Source: Prinia subflava
Taxonomy: Eukaryota; Chordata; Aves; Passeriformes; Cisticolidae
Direction of reading: 5' to 3'
Assembly: GCF_021018805.1 (NCBI RefSeq)
Contig: NC_086247.1
Coordinates: forward strand, 93,046,140-93,110,139
Length of the DNA stretch: 64,000 nucleotides
The notes under the pieces are model-generated. The model did not search any database and was not told the origin of the DNA. It was given only the letters and a program-made list of their open reading frames with translations. Shown piece by piece: positions 10,916 through 24,800 of this stretch (position 1 is the stretch's first letter; each line of letters opens with the position of its first letter). The translations under genes were made by a program, and so were the position numbers.

Positions 10916-13900
10916 CTTGTATTTTATGTTCTTTATCATTTTGAACTTCTGCCTAGCCTTTTCAACCCAGTGCAGACAATCATGGAGCAGTGCAGGGTCT
11001 GAGTTTATTTCTGTGCCTGTTTTCTTAAATAGGCTGGGAAACATATTTCTTTGTTTTTTCAGGATGCTGAACATCTTTTGGTTCTTTCAAATTTCCCAGA
11101 TGTATGCTGCAATTAGCCAAAAAATACCATCCTGCTGTGCCATTTTTCCTTCTCTAAATATACAGAGTAACTTTCTTCCCTGAACATGGGGTCTTATAGG
11201 AAAAGACTTTCCTTCTCACCATAATCTACATTAAGTTTCCATACATCTTGTAGTACTGCTGTCTGGCATTCAGTTGTGTTTTTTTGAAAATAATTTTTTC
11301 AAATCCCAAATAAATTGACTCAAATCAAGTATTGATGTTAGATCTGATTGGGATCCTACATGTGGCAAGTGTAGAATTCTCATTTCCCTCCCATATGTCA
11401 GAAAATGGTGTCTGCGTGCAAAAACCCCAGAGACAGTAGTACAAATGCATCTACTTTCTTATTTAGTGGAGCTACTCACAGGCAGCTAATTATTCTAATT
11501 TTCCAAAGTCTGTCTTGGCTTACAGAACTGCTTCAGGGCATAAAATATCGATTTTGTTCTGAAAACTTAGGTGTGGTTTAGGTGCTGACTGTCTATGGGC
11601 ATGATCACTTCACATATTGAGTGCCTTGTGGGAAGTGCAGAGTTCTCTCTGCTCATGTTGTATTTACGGTAAGTGTGAGGTAAATGGGAAGAGTCAGCAG
11701 GGGCCTTGAGAAAGCTTCACTTTTCCAAGGAGTATCACAATGTGCTTGAGCTTTGCTAGGCACTTGTAGTCTCCAAACGTTTGGCAATGTAGCTAGTCAG
11801 ACATAATCTAATACAAACCTCATTTATTTCTACTCCCAGAACGGAACAGATGAGGAGGCTGGAATAGTTTTAAAGTTCTTGAACTGTATATGGATGTTGA
11901 GGAGAAAATACCATTGCCTGCTGTAGCATGTTTTTATGTTGAGACTGTGAAGATGAACCCAGAGAGGGCCCATCTGGGTCTGTTCCATGACTGCAGTGTG
12001 CACTGGCTGGGAGAGGGCCAGACCAGCGCTCCTCTGCTCCTGGAGCAGGGCTGGGCAGATGCAGCCTGATACCTCAGCTGAGCAGAGACACAGCACTGCA
12101 GGCAGCTCTGCCATGACTCAGGCTGAGGAGAAGGGGTCCTGGCTGTGACATGCAGCTGGCCATTTCCTGCCTCTGCTTGATTTTGCTTACTGCTGTATGG
12201 AGCAGAGAGAGCTGTACACCCACCTCTTCCCCTGCCATTCTTGATATTTCCTAAAGTAACCAGTGAAAATAATGTGAAGGAGGGAGATGGATAAATGCAA
12301 CTTTCTATTTCCTTTTCATAAATATAGAGGGAATCCATTGGATTTGACCTAAAAAGGGCTAGCAAGTTTAATTTATTTTAATCAAAAATAGAAGTGCAAT
12401 TTCTTGATGGCATTTCCACTACTGCTGTTGTCTAGTTATCTATCATCCCATAAACAAATAAAAGCTCTGGCCCAGCATCCAAGGAGGTCTGTTCCAAATT
12501 CCACAGAGGACAAAAAGAGTCCTGGACAAAGGAGGAAGCTGGAAAGGTAAAGTTACAGTGTCATATTTGGTCCTGTGAATTGTCAAGTGCTGAAACTTAA
12601 AATTACAAGTATCTTCTTGCTTTAACTTAGATGAAGAAAAATCAGTGAGAATGTAGGTATGTGTAAAATTAAACACACTTTTTAGCCTGAAGAAAGGCTA
12701 TGCTACTCTCAATTGCATGTCATGATTTTTTACCTCATTTTTCAGTGCCACTTTCTGTAGGCTTAAAGGCAAAATATGAATGCTGAATAAGAAAATGGTA
12801 ACTTTGTCTATGTTTCTCATTTTTTATTTTTTAATTTTTTAAATTTTTTAAATTATTTTTTTTAATACTGTACATTGCATAAACAGGAGAGACCTTTCCA
12901 AGGTTCTAACAAGTTACACTGATGAAAGCAGATTTCAGTCCACACAGCCAAATTTCCACATGAAGGTGCTCATTGTATTCGTAAATCCATAGCTCTCACA
13001 ACAGGCTTAAGTCACGCTGCGCAAGAAAGAAAAGATGAATTGTGAGTTTCTTTCAAAGAGGTTATGAAGTCCTTATCTGTGAAGCACAGGATTGTCACTT
13101 CAGGGTGTCACCTTCTCCTGAAAAGAGTCAGGTTTGAGGGTGCACTGTGCTGCTTAGGTTCTACTCAATATAGCAAAGCAGTGACTGTTAGAGGACGTTG
13201 TAATGGGAACACATGGAGAGGTCAAAAGATTAACTGGAAAGTTTACAAACAAGTATTTTTTTCCCTAGTATTTCTCATCTTGCCCGAGAATGATCATTTC
13301 CATAGGGAGCAGCACTTAAGGTAGAGTGTAATGTATGGTTGCAAGAAGAGGGTGGTGGGTTCATTCACAATGCATTTCTGTTCCCAGAAATACTAAGGAG
13401 CTAGAAAAAAAGCCAAAAAAACCCCCAAACCCCAATACCCCTCCACCCTATCCCCCTTTAAACAAGGCACCAAGGATGGTATCTTCTTTCTGATAACTTG
13501 TCACTAAAGCCTGACAAAATTCATGTATGTATACATAAAAAATCTGCATGTGGACTCTGACTCCAACTGTGATTTTGATGACTGAGTTACAGGATTAAAA
13601 ATGTTTGCAGTGAAGGCTGAAAAACTGGACTGAGTCCTGAGAAGCTGTGTGGTGGGAAGTAAGGAAGACATGCTCCCCTGCGGGGTCAGGGAATGGTTCC
13701 AGGTGCCTGGTGGGACTTTAGACTGTCAACTAAGGTAGCAATACAGACACCAAAATCAGCTTTCTCATGGATGTTTGAATAGGAGGTATGGTGAGAAGAC
13801 CCCCACAACTGTGCTTTGTACCTTTGAAATTAATTATTGTCTGCCTCTGATATAGTCTGGTGCCAAAAGTAATCCCAAAGAGACTTATAAGAGTTTTAGA

Positions 13901-16689
13901 AGTGTGGATTTGCTCATCATGGGAAATTCTGCTTTAAAATGTACTCCTCTGGACTTCTAAAGATCTGCTCTCCTAGTACGTGTTTGCCTCAGTACAGTCA
14001 GTGAAAGAAACCCTTAATACTTAAAAAAAAAGAGAAACAGCAAAATTGGTTAGTGTAGTGTGGCTATGATAGAGTGGATAAACCTAACATGCTTTTGTTG
14101 AATTTACGGTAGCAATCTTCCCAGACTGAAGCTCCAGCTAATTATAACAAATAGATAAGTAGCCTTTTACTGGACTCCAGGAAAATGGTTCCCTAACTGC
14201 TTCTCAGACCAATTCTGTGGCTGATGGGCATATAAATGCCACAAGCAATCCATCTGAGATTTTTGAAGCAGAATGCATTATGCTGGAGTTTGACTGATTG
14301 CCCAAAGAGATGTTTGTAAAGTCAATGGTCTGTTTACCATCATTCTGATTATATTTTCAGTCATTTGACCAAATTCCTGGAAATCCTAGTGACTTGGAAA
14401 AAGGCTAAGCCAAAAGCTTATTTGGTCAAATTATTAGGACATTTATTTTCTTATATTTTTGCTTTTATTGCTGCTGTATAGCACATAGTGATTTATGCTC
14501 TCTGTCTCTACTGTAAGAAGGTTAGAATTTTGATTCATTTGACAATATGACTCATTTAGCTGTGCCATATACACTAGATTAAAAATTGCTGAGCAAAAAG
14601 GCAGAGAATTTGTGTACTTTTACTACCTTTCAGCATGGTTTCTTTGGAAAATAGGTTTTGATTTTTTTTAATAACACAAAACTGTACTAAAATTGTCAAA
14701 AATGGGATTAATAGAACATCTCAGACAACAGGCAATTCACCAAAGCAGCTTCAGGAAAGGAAGTATTGAAAATGGTGGAAATTAATCTGTTAATCATAGC
14801 AGGTTACTGTGTTTTAAAATATTATAGGAGTGCTGGTAAAATAGCAGGGGTCTGAAGTTTAAACTCCATTTTGGTGAGCCTTGAAGCAAAAATACAAATT
14901 CTCTCCTAAGACTAATCTAGAAGTAGATCTTGATGTGAATTGAGTTTCCTTAGCTAAGGTCAGTCAAAAACAAAGAGGAGAACACAAACTCTCCCTGAAA
15001 GACAGAGAGAATGCAGTGGGTGTACTCATGCAGAGGTGAACGTAATGGAAACCAGGGTGTTCTCAGTTTTTGTTGTTAAACTCATTCCTAATGTCAGTGG
15101 GAGATTTTTCTTTCTAATTCAGCAAGAACTTGTAGCATTTTATCTACAAACAAGGAGAAGGAATTAGATATAGTATATAGTTTCAAGTGAGGGGAAGATA
15201 GAATACTTCTCAAAAAACCTGAGGCTGCAACGTGATCATAAGAAATGAAGATAATCTGAGATAGAAGTAAGCTACACCTAACTGGAAAATAATGTTAATA
15301 ATACCACAGAAGAATAAATATTTGAATGAGAATCCAGACATCAGTTGACTCTTATCCAGTGTTAAATGGAAACACATGCTTTGTAGTAGGAGCTAGCTCA
15401 GGGAGGAAGGAGGTGGCAAGAAGCCCTAAGATCCTTTTCATTTCTGTGTTGTACTCAATCACAGCTGCTGCCAAATTAGCCCATAAAAGTTGAGCCAACT
15501 CAAGACCATTTAGTTCAAGGCTGAAACATCTCTCTCTCTCTTTCTCCCTCCTTAACTTTGTTCATAAACATGCTGCAGTCAGGTGTTAATTACAATCTCA
15601 AGTAAAGCCTCAGAGCCCCTCAGATTCTCCTGTGGAAAATGACTGCACTCAGCACTTTACAGATCTGTTTATTTTACTTTACTGCACTTTAGTTACCCTG
15701 GCTGACTTGTTACAGACAGAGGAGAGAGAGGAAGGCCCAGCCTGCTGCAGAGTCCCGGGGAACCCAGGAGTATCCCTCTTCCCAAATGAGCAGCATACAT
15801 GAGAATTGCTTGCCCAAGGTGTGTTGATTGTGTGTTGAAGTGTTCTTTCTCTGGGGACCTGACCTTTCAATATCATGAAAAGTCTGCTTCTTGCCAAGTC
15901 ATTCCAAGCTATCTTCTCCCGTGCCATGCTTCGCAGGCAAAAGGCATGTGTGAGAATATCTTGCCACATATTGTTTATTTTTGCTAATAGTAAGAATTAT
16001 TTGCTAATCTCTGATGACGTGATCAGCACTAAACAAGACAGGGAGAAGCAGAGAGCATACCCCGAGGAGTTTGTAATTTTGAAGACAAACGTGGATGAGA
16101 CAACATGCATTTGGAAGACCCTGAAGTAGATGTTGACCTACTAAGAATTTAAAATGAATTAACTGGGAGTGGGAGATGATTTTTTTTTCTCCTGATATCG
16201 TCTGCTTTAAAAAACAGACTTTTTAACTTGTGCTCTAGCAAGAAAATGTCATGAAAAGCATACATGTCTTACCTTACTATTCTCTCTCTGAGAAATAAAT
16301 TAGGCCATATTCTCATGTATGAAAATTGGCAAGCTACTGTTGAAGCAGATGCAGCTCTGTTAGGTTACATCAGGTGGGCCCTGATAAAAGAGGTACACAA
16401 GCACCTGCATGTTTTAAGATATGCTAAACAAATTAATTGTTTGGAGCTCACAGAAGGCTGAATATGAATTTGAGATCCTGGGTATCAGCTTGCTATTTTG
16501 TGGACTGTGTACTTTTTTTAGGTAGAGAAATGCTTTTGCTCAAGTGAGGAGAAATTCCCAATATTTTCATACCATCTAAATATGCAAACCAGAAGAATTT
16601 ATTCTTAAGTAAAAGTTGTTTAGGAAGGCAAATTAATTTCACTCCTAAAAGCGGCACATATCTGTGTACTCCTAGGTACACATGTAACC
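10916..16689. other. Unique AT-rich block, no gene recognised
   Basis: The open frames here do not exceed 143 codons (11934-12365 minus) and none shows a known domain. The interval contains an A/T-only patch at about 12818-12864 with a TTTTTTAAA periodicity and a C-rich/A-rich patch at about 13405-13460. The segment around 12000-12180 is locally richer in G and C but has few CpGs. No transposon or structural RNA was recognised. Confidence 0.5.
12818..12864. repeat. A/T-only low-complexity patch
   Basis: About 45 consecutive bases are nearly all A or T, with the phrase TTTTTTAAA repeated. It has no coding meaning; it is either a decayed microsatellite or a nucleosome-poor DNA segment. Confidence 0.6.
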
Positions 16690-16690
16690 T

Positions 16691-16714
<24 letters not shown>
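16690..16714. repeat. Poly(T) run of 25 bases
   Basis: An uninterrupted T run follows CATGTAACC. No retroelement body is recognisable on its right side, so it is listed only as a homopolymer. Confidence 0.85.
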
Positions 16715-16721
<7 letters not shown>

Positions 16722-19700
16722 GAAGCAATACCTTCTTTTGTGCAGCTTTATTTCTGTTGTGGCTTTACAGGAACTGTTTTGACTGTTGACCAATGCTTTC
16801 TGGAAATCAGAAAAATCCACAGTGCAAAGGTTATCCTATGCAGGTGAATTACCAGCAGCAAACCAAGACTTGAAATGACGTTGTGTTATGTGAAATGACT
16901 GTGCACTAAAACCCCCTGTGGACACTGAGAGGGCACACTGAGGGCTCCTTTGTATGAAGTGGCTTCCTCAACTGCACATGAAAGTACACATGCAGGGAGC
17001 AGCCAGCACGGTGTGAATTCATACGGTAGCTTGTAAATTCACACCCTACCTTCTTTGTATAAGCAAACCAATAGTCAAGGCTCTGCATTCATTCTGCTGG
17101 CATAAACCTGAATGAATAGATGAACCTTACACCTTGCCCTGAAGGCAAACACATTTGGGCTAATACGATGGAGGGAACGTGTTGGGAGCCAGGGCACTGC
17201 AGTAGGTGATCTTGGGAGATTTAGTAAAAGTGCTTCAGTAAAAGTACTTCAGAAATTCTTTATGGCCATGAGGGAGAGAGGACACTCTCACTAGATCACC
17301 TAGCACTCTGGAAGAAAGTGATCGTGACTTGAAACAGTTTCTTGCCCTGTGTGTCATTCCTTTCTGAGTGGTTTTGGAGGGAATCTTGTTGAATAGCAGA
17401 TTTCTCTAAAATTTTATGTAGGATGAATACTAATTATTTATTATCTTTGGCAGTGAAAGTTGTAGTAGTGCAGCTGAGCTCAGACATGCCAAGTCTCATG
17501 CAGCTGAAAATGAGAGTTTCTCACAGCAACCCCTGGACCTTTCCTAAAAGTCTCCCTCTCTAATGAGTATTCTGCAAGGTTTTTTAATGAGATATTTTAA
17601 ATCCTTTTTCAGGTACTTTGAACTGTCCTTCCAAAGCACCACTCCTTGACAGCCCTCTAAGACACAGTCATCCAGTGCTGAGCTGATTCGCATCTGATGT
17701 AAAGTAGCAACAGTGATCTCATCTGCTCGGGTTTCGCTGGAGGTCAAAAGCAGTCTAAAGATCAGGGGGACCCTGCCCGAGAGGGATATGCATCTCCCTT
17801 TTCTCCTGCCACTGTTACTTTTGTAGGAATATACAGAGCTGTCTATCAAGTTTTTATTACATTCTTATGTGAAAAGTGTATGTTTTTACAAACACACATG
17901 AGCCATCAGGCTGTTTTTTCAACCTCTGTTATTTGATGGCCTCAGGAATCCATTTGCAGAATGTGATTTTACCCAAACATAAATATTTCCTGTGAAGTAT
18001 TTATCTTTGTTTAATAGCCTAAGAAATTACACATGCTTAAAAGCCACTCAGTTTTCAGTGATGGGAGCTACAACAGTTTTATTAAATGTATTTTCCTGTG
18101 ATTTGATCAGAAAGCTTAAGAGAGGTATGAAAAAGGCATAGTGAATAAAATCCTGTCCCTACAGCCCTGAAAATAAGCCTTCAAAAGGGAAGTGGCACAG
18201 ATTGCAAACTGGGGAGGTGACAAGCCTAAACTAGCTCCTCTGATAGTGAATTCAGAGTGCTACTGTAGGTTTTGAAATGGGAAAAGTAGAAGACCTGCTG
18301 AAGCCTGTCTATATAGTTACTTGCTCATACCAAAGGCCACATCTTCAATGTTATAGTTAGCCACATGAGCCAGAATAATTCTTGCACAAATTTATGGTTT
18401 TCTATTTTGCAATCACAGCTTCATTTTGTGGTTTCATTTTCTAACTCTGGAACTGGATATCTCATCTGAGGAAGTTCCAGTAAACTTCTGTGCTCATGAG
18501 GCAAACCCAGGGGAAAAGACATCATACTTTTCTGAGATATTGTTCATGATGGATTGAGTTCTGTGGAGACTTCTCTTGCTTCCTCCTTCTGATAGAGATG
18601 TATCTGAAATTACTAACTTGAACTGGATGGCTAGCAGTCATTTAGAAGAGATCAAGCCAGGACCAGAGAATGAGCATAGGCTACACCATCATGCCCTTGC
18701 TGAACATGGTGTGCAAGAAAACACCATGGACTGCCACACTTATTCATCATTGGGCTGAGTTCTGCTCATTTTTTGTACCTGAGAATTTATGGCTAATACT
18801 AGACTCCGGCCTGTGTGCTGTGCAGAGAAAAGCCACACTATATTAGTAGATGATAAACAAAACCATCACACTGGTGATGGCTTGCCAGAACTGAACAGCT
18901 TCCCTGATCCCCAGGTTGGCTTCTAAAGCCTCTAGAGCTACCTGCTCCAGAGATGTGTTTTATATGTTTCAAAGGACAGCTTAGGTATTATGTCAGCATT
19001 TGTCAACACATGCTGGCAATAAACTCAAGTAAGTTTGGGGTACTGACCCCCTAAGCGCTGCATTTTCACTAAGCTCCGAGCATGGGATGTTAGAATTCAT
19101 TATTACCTGCAGAGATGTTTCTCCACAAGGATCTATCAACAAAGCTGCTGTATTATGTGAAGAGTGCAGAACAGAAATTCTTTGCTTTTAGTAACTGCAG
19201 TATATGTGACAATTTCTGTTCTAACCATTTGTCCTCCACAACATGCTGTCAAATTCATGAAACTACCCTAAAAAAAAAAAAATAAAAAAAAAAATGCTGT
19301 AGCTACTTGTGGAAGCACCTTTTCTTCCCCTCATAGGGGGTATAAGGTAGAGCACAGTCCAAACTTAGGTTCTGTCCTTGGGACATCTTTTCAAGTCTGA
19401 ATTGCTTATGCAATGCCTGTGTTTCGCAGCAACGTGGAGCTCAGTTCTCCCTGTCCTTGCTTTGCTTTGCACGCTTGTGTTGGGGAGGTCTGAGATGGTT
19501 TTAAATCAGAGCACAAGAAGTAAGAAGCTGTTTTTTTCTGTTATGTTTTGGCATCTGGCAAATGTGAGCTCTGGTATGCTGTGGATAGCCCTGGATATGA
19601 CAATAGAGTTCAAGGGAACTCCAGGGACCCTTGCAATCACTCCTCTGTTTTGACCTTTTCGAATAGGTTGTGCCTGACAGTTGCATTAACAAAGCACTTA

Positions 19701-21859
19701 AGCTTTAAGGGGTTTGTATTCTAGGTTAGTTTTAGGTAATCATTACTACCTACTTATAATTTCTTCTGTGCTATTAAATATTACTGTTTAATTGCTTAAT
19801 ATGTAAGTTAGTCAATAAAATCATTTACTACATCAAAACAGCCAGAGGCCAGCATAACGTGGCTCAACACCTGGCCAAAGCCTTCACACAGCCTGGTCCG
19901 TGGGACACATTTCACCAAGAAAAGAAGCACTTGGCTGAAATGCCAGTACTATCCCTCAGTCTTTCTGTGAATACCCCAGCATTTGTAACTGGTAGCTGGG
20001 TGACCTGAGAAAGGATAACACTTCTAGCATGTGAGGTGTTCATGCTCTCTAAACTTTGTACTGTTGAACTCCTCAAGTATAGCAAGAGAGTGCAGACATA
20101 TTGAACCCATTAGCTATGAGCAAATGGTTTGAACAGAAAATAGTCCACTTCAGTATTATTTTTGAAGAAAGATGAAGTAATGTAATGCAATTATAAGAGC
20201 CTGAAATATGACTGATTTATTGAGAGACACCATTTTTGGCTTTAGTGACACAGCTGAAAAAATCTTGGAAGTAAAAAACACAACAGGGACACTTCTGGTT
20301 TGAAAAATCTCCTAATGTTAACTGCAGGTTTTGGAAATACTGGCACAAATTCTGTTTTATTCAAACATGTGTGACTTAGTTAATTATAGGCAGAATCTGG
20401 CCTTCTTGTTTTTTTCAGGCTACTGCACAGTTCTCAATTATGCTGCTGGAAGTGAGGTTAAAGTGAGAATTCCCATGTTTGTCTAAAGATTAAATTGGCC
20501 CAGATGGAAAGAGTCAAAAAGAGTGAGTTTGTTCTTCATATTTTGCTCTCTTAAGCACTCTGGATTCTAACTGGAAAATAAATGGAAATGGTATAATACA
20601 ACCTGAAAGAAAAGCTGCTCCTGTGACACCTCCTACCACAGAGGTTTAGACCACGTTTTTGGATTTCTTATGCAAACTCAAAGCTTATTGCGTGCAGCGT
20701 GCTCTTCCATAGAATTTTGAAGTCACTGAGAAATCATTGCAATGAACTAGATAATGCTTGGGTTAATTAGCAGCCTTCTGTTGTAGCTAATTCCTCCTGT
20801 GTTAAGTTCATGCCTTGCAACTAAAATTTATATTGACTTAGAAATTGCTGCTAAAAGTTGAGTTTTCATTTTTCTTCTAGGCATTTTTGATAAGATTAAA
20901 AAGCTTCATAACAAAAAAGAGATAATATTTTCATTTCTTTTCCTCTGAAGCCCAAGGGTTAAAATAGCAAGTTGTATTTTGGGGGTCTGGGTTAAGGACA
21001 ATTGTGTCACTGGTTGAGAGTGTGAATTTGAAGGACTCTTCTGTACCATGATAGTAAGGCTGAAAGATATGGCCATATTAGCATGTTAAAATATATTTGA
21101 GGGGTAATATAATGTGTCTGCTCTGCTGGAAAATGATATACCTTTGCTGGTTAGTATTTTAGTTGTAATTTTAAAGTCCTCATAGAGTGCTCTGTGATAC
21201 AGTGTTTAGGATGGTCAGGAGTGAGGAACAGAATTTAGATATTTTGTTTGGAGTGTATTCCAATTAAGGAAAAAATAGATATATATCATCATACCATCTG
21301 TTCAACTTTTTTTTCTTCAGTTAAAACCTTTAAGCCAGTCACCTAGAAAGCCTCAGTCACATGTTTTTACTCTTTGCTTACAAACCTGAAAATACAGTTG
21401 AATGTTTGAGATTTGTCTTTTTATTCTATTTCAAATTTCTGCTCTGGGCCAATGAAATTGTGGATGCAATAAAGGATAGAGTTTGTGAATAGATCTTCTG
21501 TAAATCCTGTGAGTTCCCTACGCAGTCTGATGTCAGATGCTCAAGACAGTCATGAAGTTTTTTGATATGTATGCAGTGCAATTAGAGAGATGAGCAGGTT
21601 TCCTGGGTGCTTTCTGAAATGTCTGCTGTTAACTTAAATCTGTGCCACCAATAGTTTATGCTGTCTGTGGCAACTGATCCAGAAATCACCCTGTCTGCAA
21701 TGACAGAGACATGGCTTCCTAGGCTGAAAAGCATCAGTTAATTGCCAGATTTTTAAAGTATTTCATAGATGTCTTCAAGCATCCTCTTACTTCCTTCTTA
21801 ATGAGCCTTGTGTTGACTAAATACATTTGTAAAATTATCTAGTTGGATCATACCTATTA
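16715..21859. other. Unique block with small duplications only
   Basis: No gene or transposon is recognised. Small structures include a 14-bp tandem duplication at 17223-17250, an 8-bp inverted repeat at 18705-18728 (CATGGTGT / ACACCATG) and a mixed A-run at about 19270-19294. The 91-codon open frame at 19378-19653 reads like a membrane protein, but its hydrophobicity is typical of T-rich non-coding DNA. Confidence 0.5.
17223..17250. repeat. 14-bp tandem duplication
   Basis: AGTAAAAGTGCTTC is followed immediately by AGTAAAAGTACTTC, with one mismatch. It is a simple replication-slippage duplication without an apparent function. Confidence 0.8.
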
Positions 21860-21885
21860 CTTAGCTGACCTCCAGGTCAGCTAAG
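21860..21885. promoter_or_regulatory. Perfect 26-bp palindrome with everted AGGTCA half-sites
   Basis: CTTAGCTGACCT (21860-21871), a CC spacer and AGGTCAGCTAAG (21874-21885) form perfect 12-bp arms. The centre reads TGACCT-CC-AGGTCA, two nuclear-receptor half-sites in everted orientation with 2-bp spacing. Dimeric nuclear receptors can bind everted AGGTCA pairs, though the usual spacings are longer. It could instead be a replication-slippage palindrome or a cruciform. The match of both arms is directly visible; binding is inference. Confidence 0.45.
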
Positions 21886-24800
21886 ACAGTGTGGTAAAGG
21901 CTCAGGTGCTCTGGGCTCTTTCTATACTCAGTGGAGAATGATAATCGCAAGAGCCCTTCGACTCTGGGTATAAGTGTGGCTTCTGGCTTAGATGCCACTG
22001 TTTGTTGTCTGAGCTAAGTTGAATGGCCCTAAGGCTCCTCATTTTACTCTAAATAACACAGAACTGATGCACAATCTCTCATTAAAGTCAGTTTAGATGC
22101 TTCTCACATTAAAAACGTGTTGTCCAAGTGCCAACAACTACAGCCCGCCCTTCGGTTGAAGGGTGTAAGTGGGGCAGAATGTGGAGACTGTGAGTTTTAA
22201 AATATTGTCAGATATCTGCTGGAAAAAATCTACAGCTGCCTGTAGACTCCATAGTCCCCTTTCATTCTGTCCAAATTATTTTTCTTCTCTCTAGCCATCT
22301 GTTTTCCTATTTGCAACTTCTTGAAAAAATTTTAAAAACTCTAAGTAGCCCCATTTTTCAAACGATAAAATCTATTAGAAGAATTTCTTTGCTGCATTGT
22401 TCCCTTCCTAATGGCTGTTTTTTCACAACACCATTCCCTGTTACTTGGGAAAGGTAGAAGAAAAGGGAAAAAGAAAACATGTGTGCAGAGGATATACCCA
22501 GAAATCAGAACCATGCCATGTAAAATTGTTACAGCTGTTTCTGTTTTTATTGACTGTTTCTTTTGGATCCATTTCTCTGACAACTGCTGCTCATGTGAGC
22601 AGGAAGGCATGCAGCATGGCATTGCTCTGGACTGCAGGGTCCTAGGGCCAGGAGTAGGTGGAGAGGGGAGGGAAAGGAAGAGGGTGTGGTGGTGAGGACA
22701 TTTATGTGGGACACATCAAAGCACGCCCTTGTAATGTGTTACAGTAACCCAGGAAATTCAGTGCAGATGCACTGAATAACCTCATGGCAATCTGAGGTTT
22801 GCAAGAGTGTTACAGCAGCAGCAGCTGTCACTGTACTTGATTTTTCAAATTTCAGTGAGCCACTTCTCCCCCTGTTCCCTCATACAAATCCAGTGTCTTT
22901 ATTTGAGTTTCCTCCTCTGAGCAGCCTCACTACACAGTCAGTCATGCAAATGAAAGCCAAGTGTGCTACAAATTAGTTATGCCAGGCCTCTTGTAAGCTG
23001 GGAAGGAGCAAAGACTGATTGCTATAGCCTTTCTTGATTTGCTTGCATATGGCATTTTAATGGTACTGTTCAAACATGGAAATGGTGAATTAGGTGATTC
23101 TATATATGCAGGGAAATGGCAAGAGAGATATTTTTCCATATGAGTAGATAGTATTCTTTTTATGGACAATAGAAAGTATCTGCCTCCTTTGATAGACTCA
23201 TTGGATGGAAACTGGAAGATGGGCAATGTAATTTCAGATGCTCAACTCAGTTTGTTGACCAAAGAGGGAAAACATCTGGAAAGAACTCTGAAAAGCACCG
23301 ATTTTTTTTCTTTCTTTCTTTTTCTGCTTTCTCTTTATACCTTGGAATATTTCTGTTATAACCAGGCTCCTTTAGTAAATGGTCATTTTGAAAGACCTAG
23401 ATCATGACATTTTTTGTTCCATATGCAAAATGCACATATATCCAATACACTCATATAAATGGTTTGGAATATACACAGAACCTTAATATACCTTATGCTG
23501 CAATTACGAGGTTAGATTTCATGGATACATGTGTCAGTAACTTGGGTCAACTTTAAGGCTGTCTTTAAAAGCAAAACAAACAACAATGTCAAGCTGTTAT
23601 TTTACTAACCAATGTAAAAACCTGAAACAGTAAATGAAGAGAAAATTATAAGCTTCATCTTGTGATGTACCTTAATTTGAGATGCAAATTAAAAAGTGGT
23701 ATTATAAACAAAAGCTTTTTATTTTATTAAGCATTAATTTTTGCTCAGCAATTTGTACTGAAACTGCTTCTCCCATCTGTCCTTGGTTTTCATCCATATG
23801 TGGAACCTCGGTGTGTCCCTGATATTTGTCAATTTGTCAAAGCTTTAGCACAAGGTGGAGGAAAATAGACCAAAAACTAGAATCTTCAGTCAGAACATAC
23901 TGAAATCATGTGGATTGGATTCAGCTCCAAGAGTCAGTCATAACGTCTTCAGCTTTTGATTAGAAATTAAACTTAGAAGTGAAGGGTATGTAGCTCTAAG
24001 GATCACCGCAGCTTTAGCTAAAATGAAGACCAGAGCCACAGGCCTGTTCTGAAAGAAGTCATACTTGATACAAATGTAAAGAATTGACAAAAGCCACCAC
24101 TAGCAAAAGCAGCCTCTACATAAAAAACCCAATTCAGTCATACTGTGACGACACCAGTTCTAAGTGGTACCAAATTTTATAGTTTTCAGATCATACCAAT
24201 TTTGCTTTAAATAGGCACTGATTTTGGAAAAAGGATCTATGTGTATAATGCTAGTTTTTCTGAAAATATATTTGTTTGTGTGTACAAATTAAGTTTATGC
24301 CTAGAAAGAAAATATGCAGCTGTGTGTTTTTACCTGTGTCTATTTACCTGTGTTTCTTCCCCGTAGTTATTCGTAGAGGGTTTGTTACTAATGAGTCACT
24401 CTGAAAAACTGGTGCTTTATGAGCAAGTCAGCTGCAAAGTGAGATGCCTGCAAGTCCCTGTACTCAGTGTAAGTGCCCAGAGCAAAACACTAAGACAACA
24501 CATGCATTCTTTTAAAAACTGGGAGCAGCACTACGCTGTAAAAGCAACTAGTGATGCATCTCTTGTGGCTATGCATTTCCAGGCCATTGCCTTATTTGCT
24601 GAATGTTCTTCATATAGTTGATTGAAAAAAGTAGGTGGAGCATAATAGGAAAAAATACCTTTAAAATGAGATCTTTAGCGATTCTTGGCTATGGATGATT
24701 CAGAAATACTAGTACAATAGGGATTTTATAGGAATTTTGCGATGTTAGTTTTAGGTTATAGAGAAATGTTTGAATAAACAAGTGAAAAGTTTGAATAAAC

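Noticed and set aside
18705..18728. 8-bp inverted repeat CATGGTGT / ACACCATG
   Set aside because: Arms this short with an 8-base loop are expected by chance many times in 64 kb.
19378..19653. 91-codon frame resembling a small membrane protein
   Set aside because: The hydrophobicity comes from T-rich codons. There is no recognised motif, and an overlapping minus-strand frame has equal merit.
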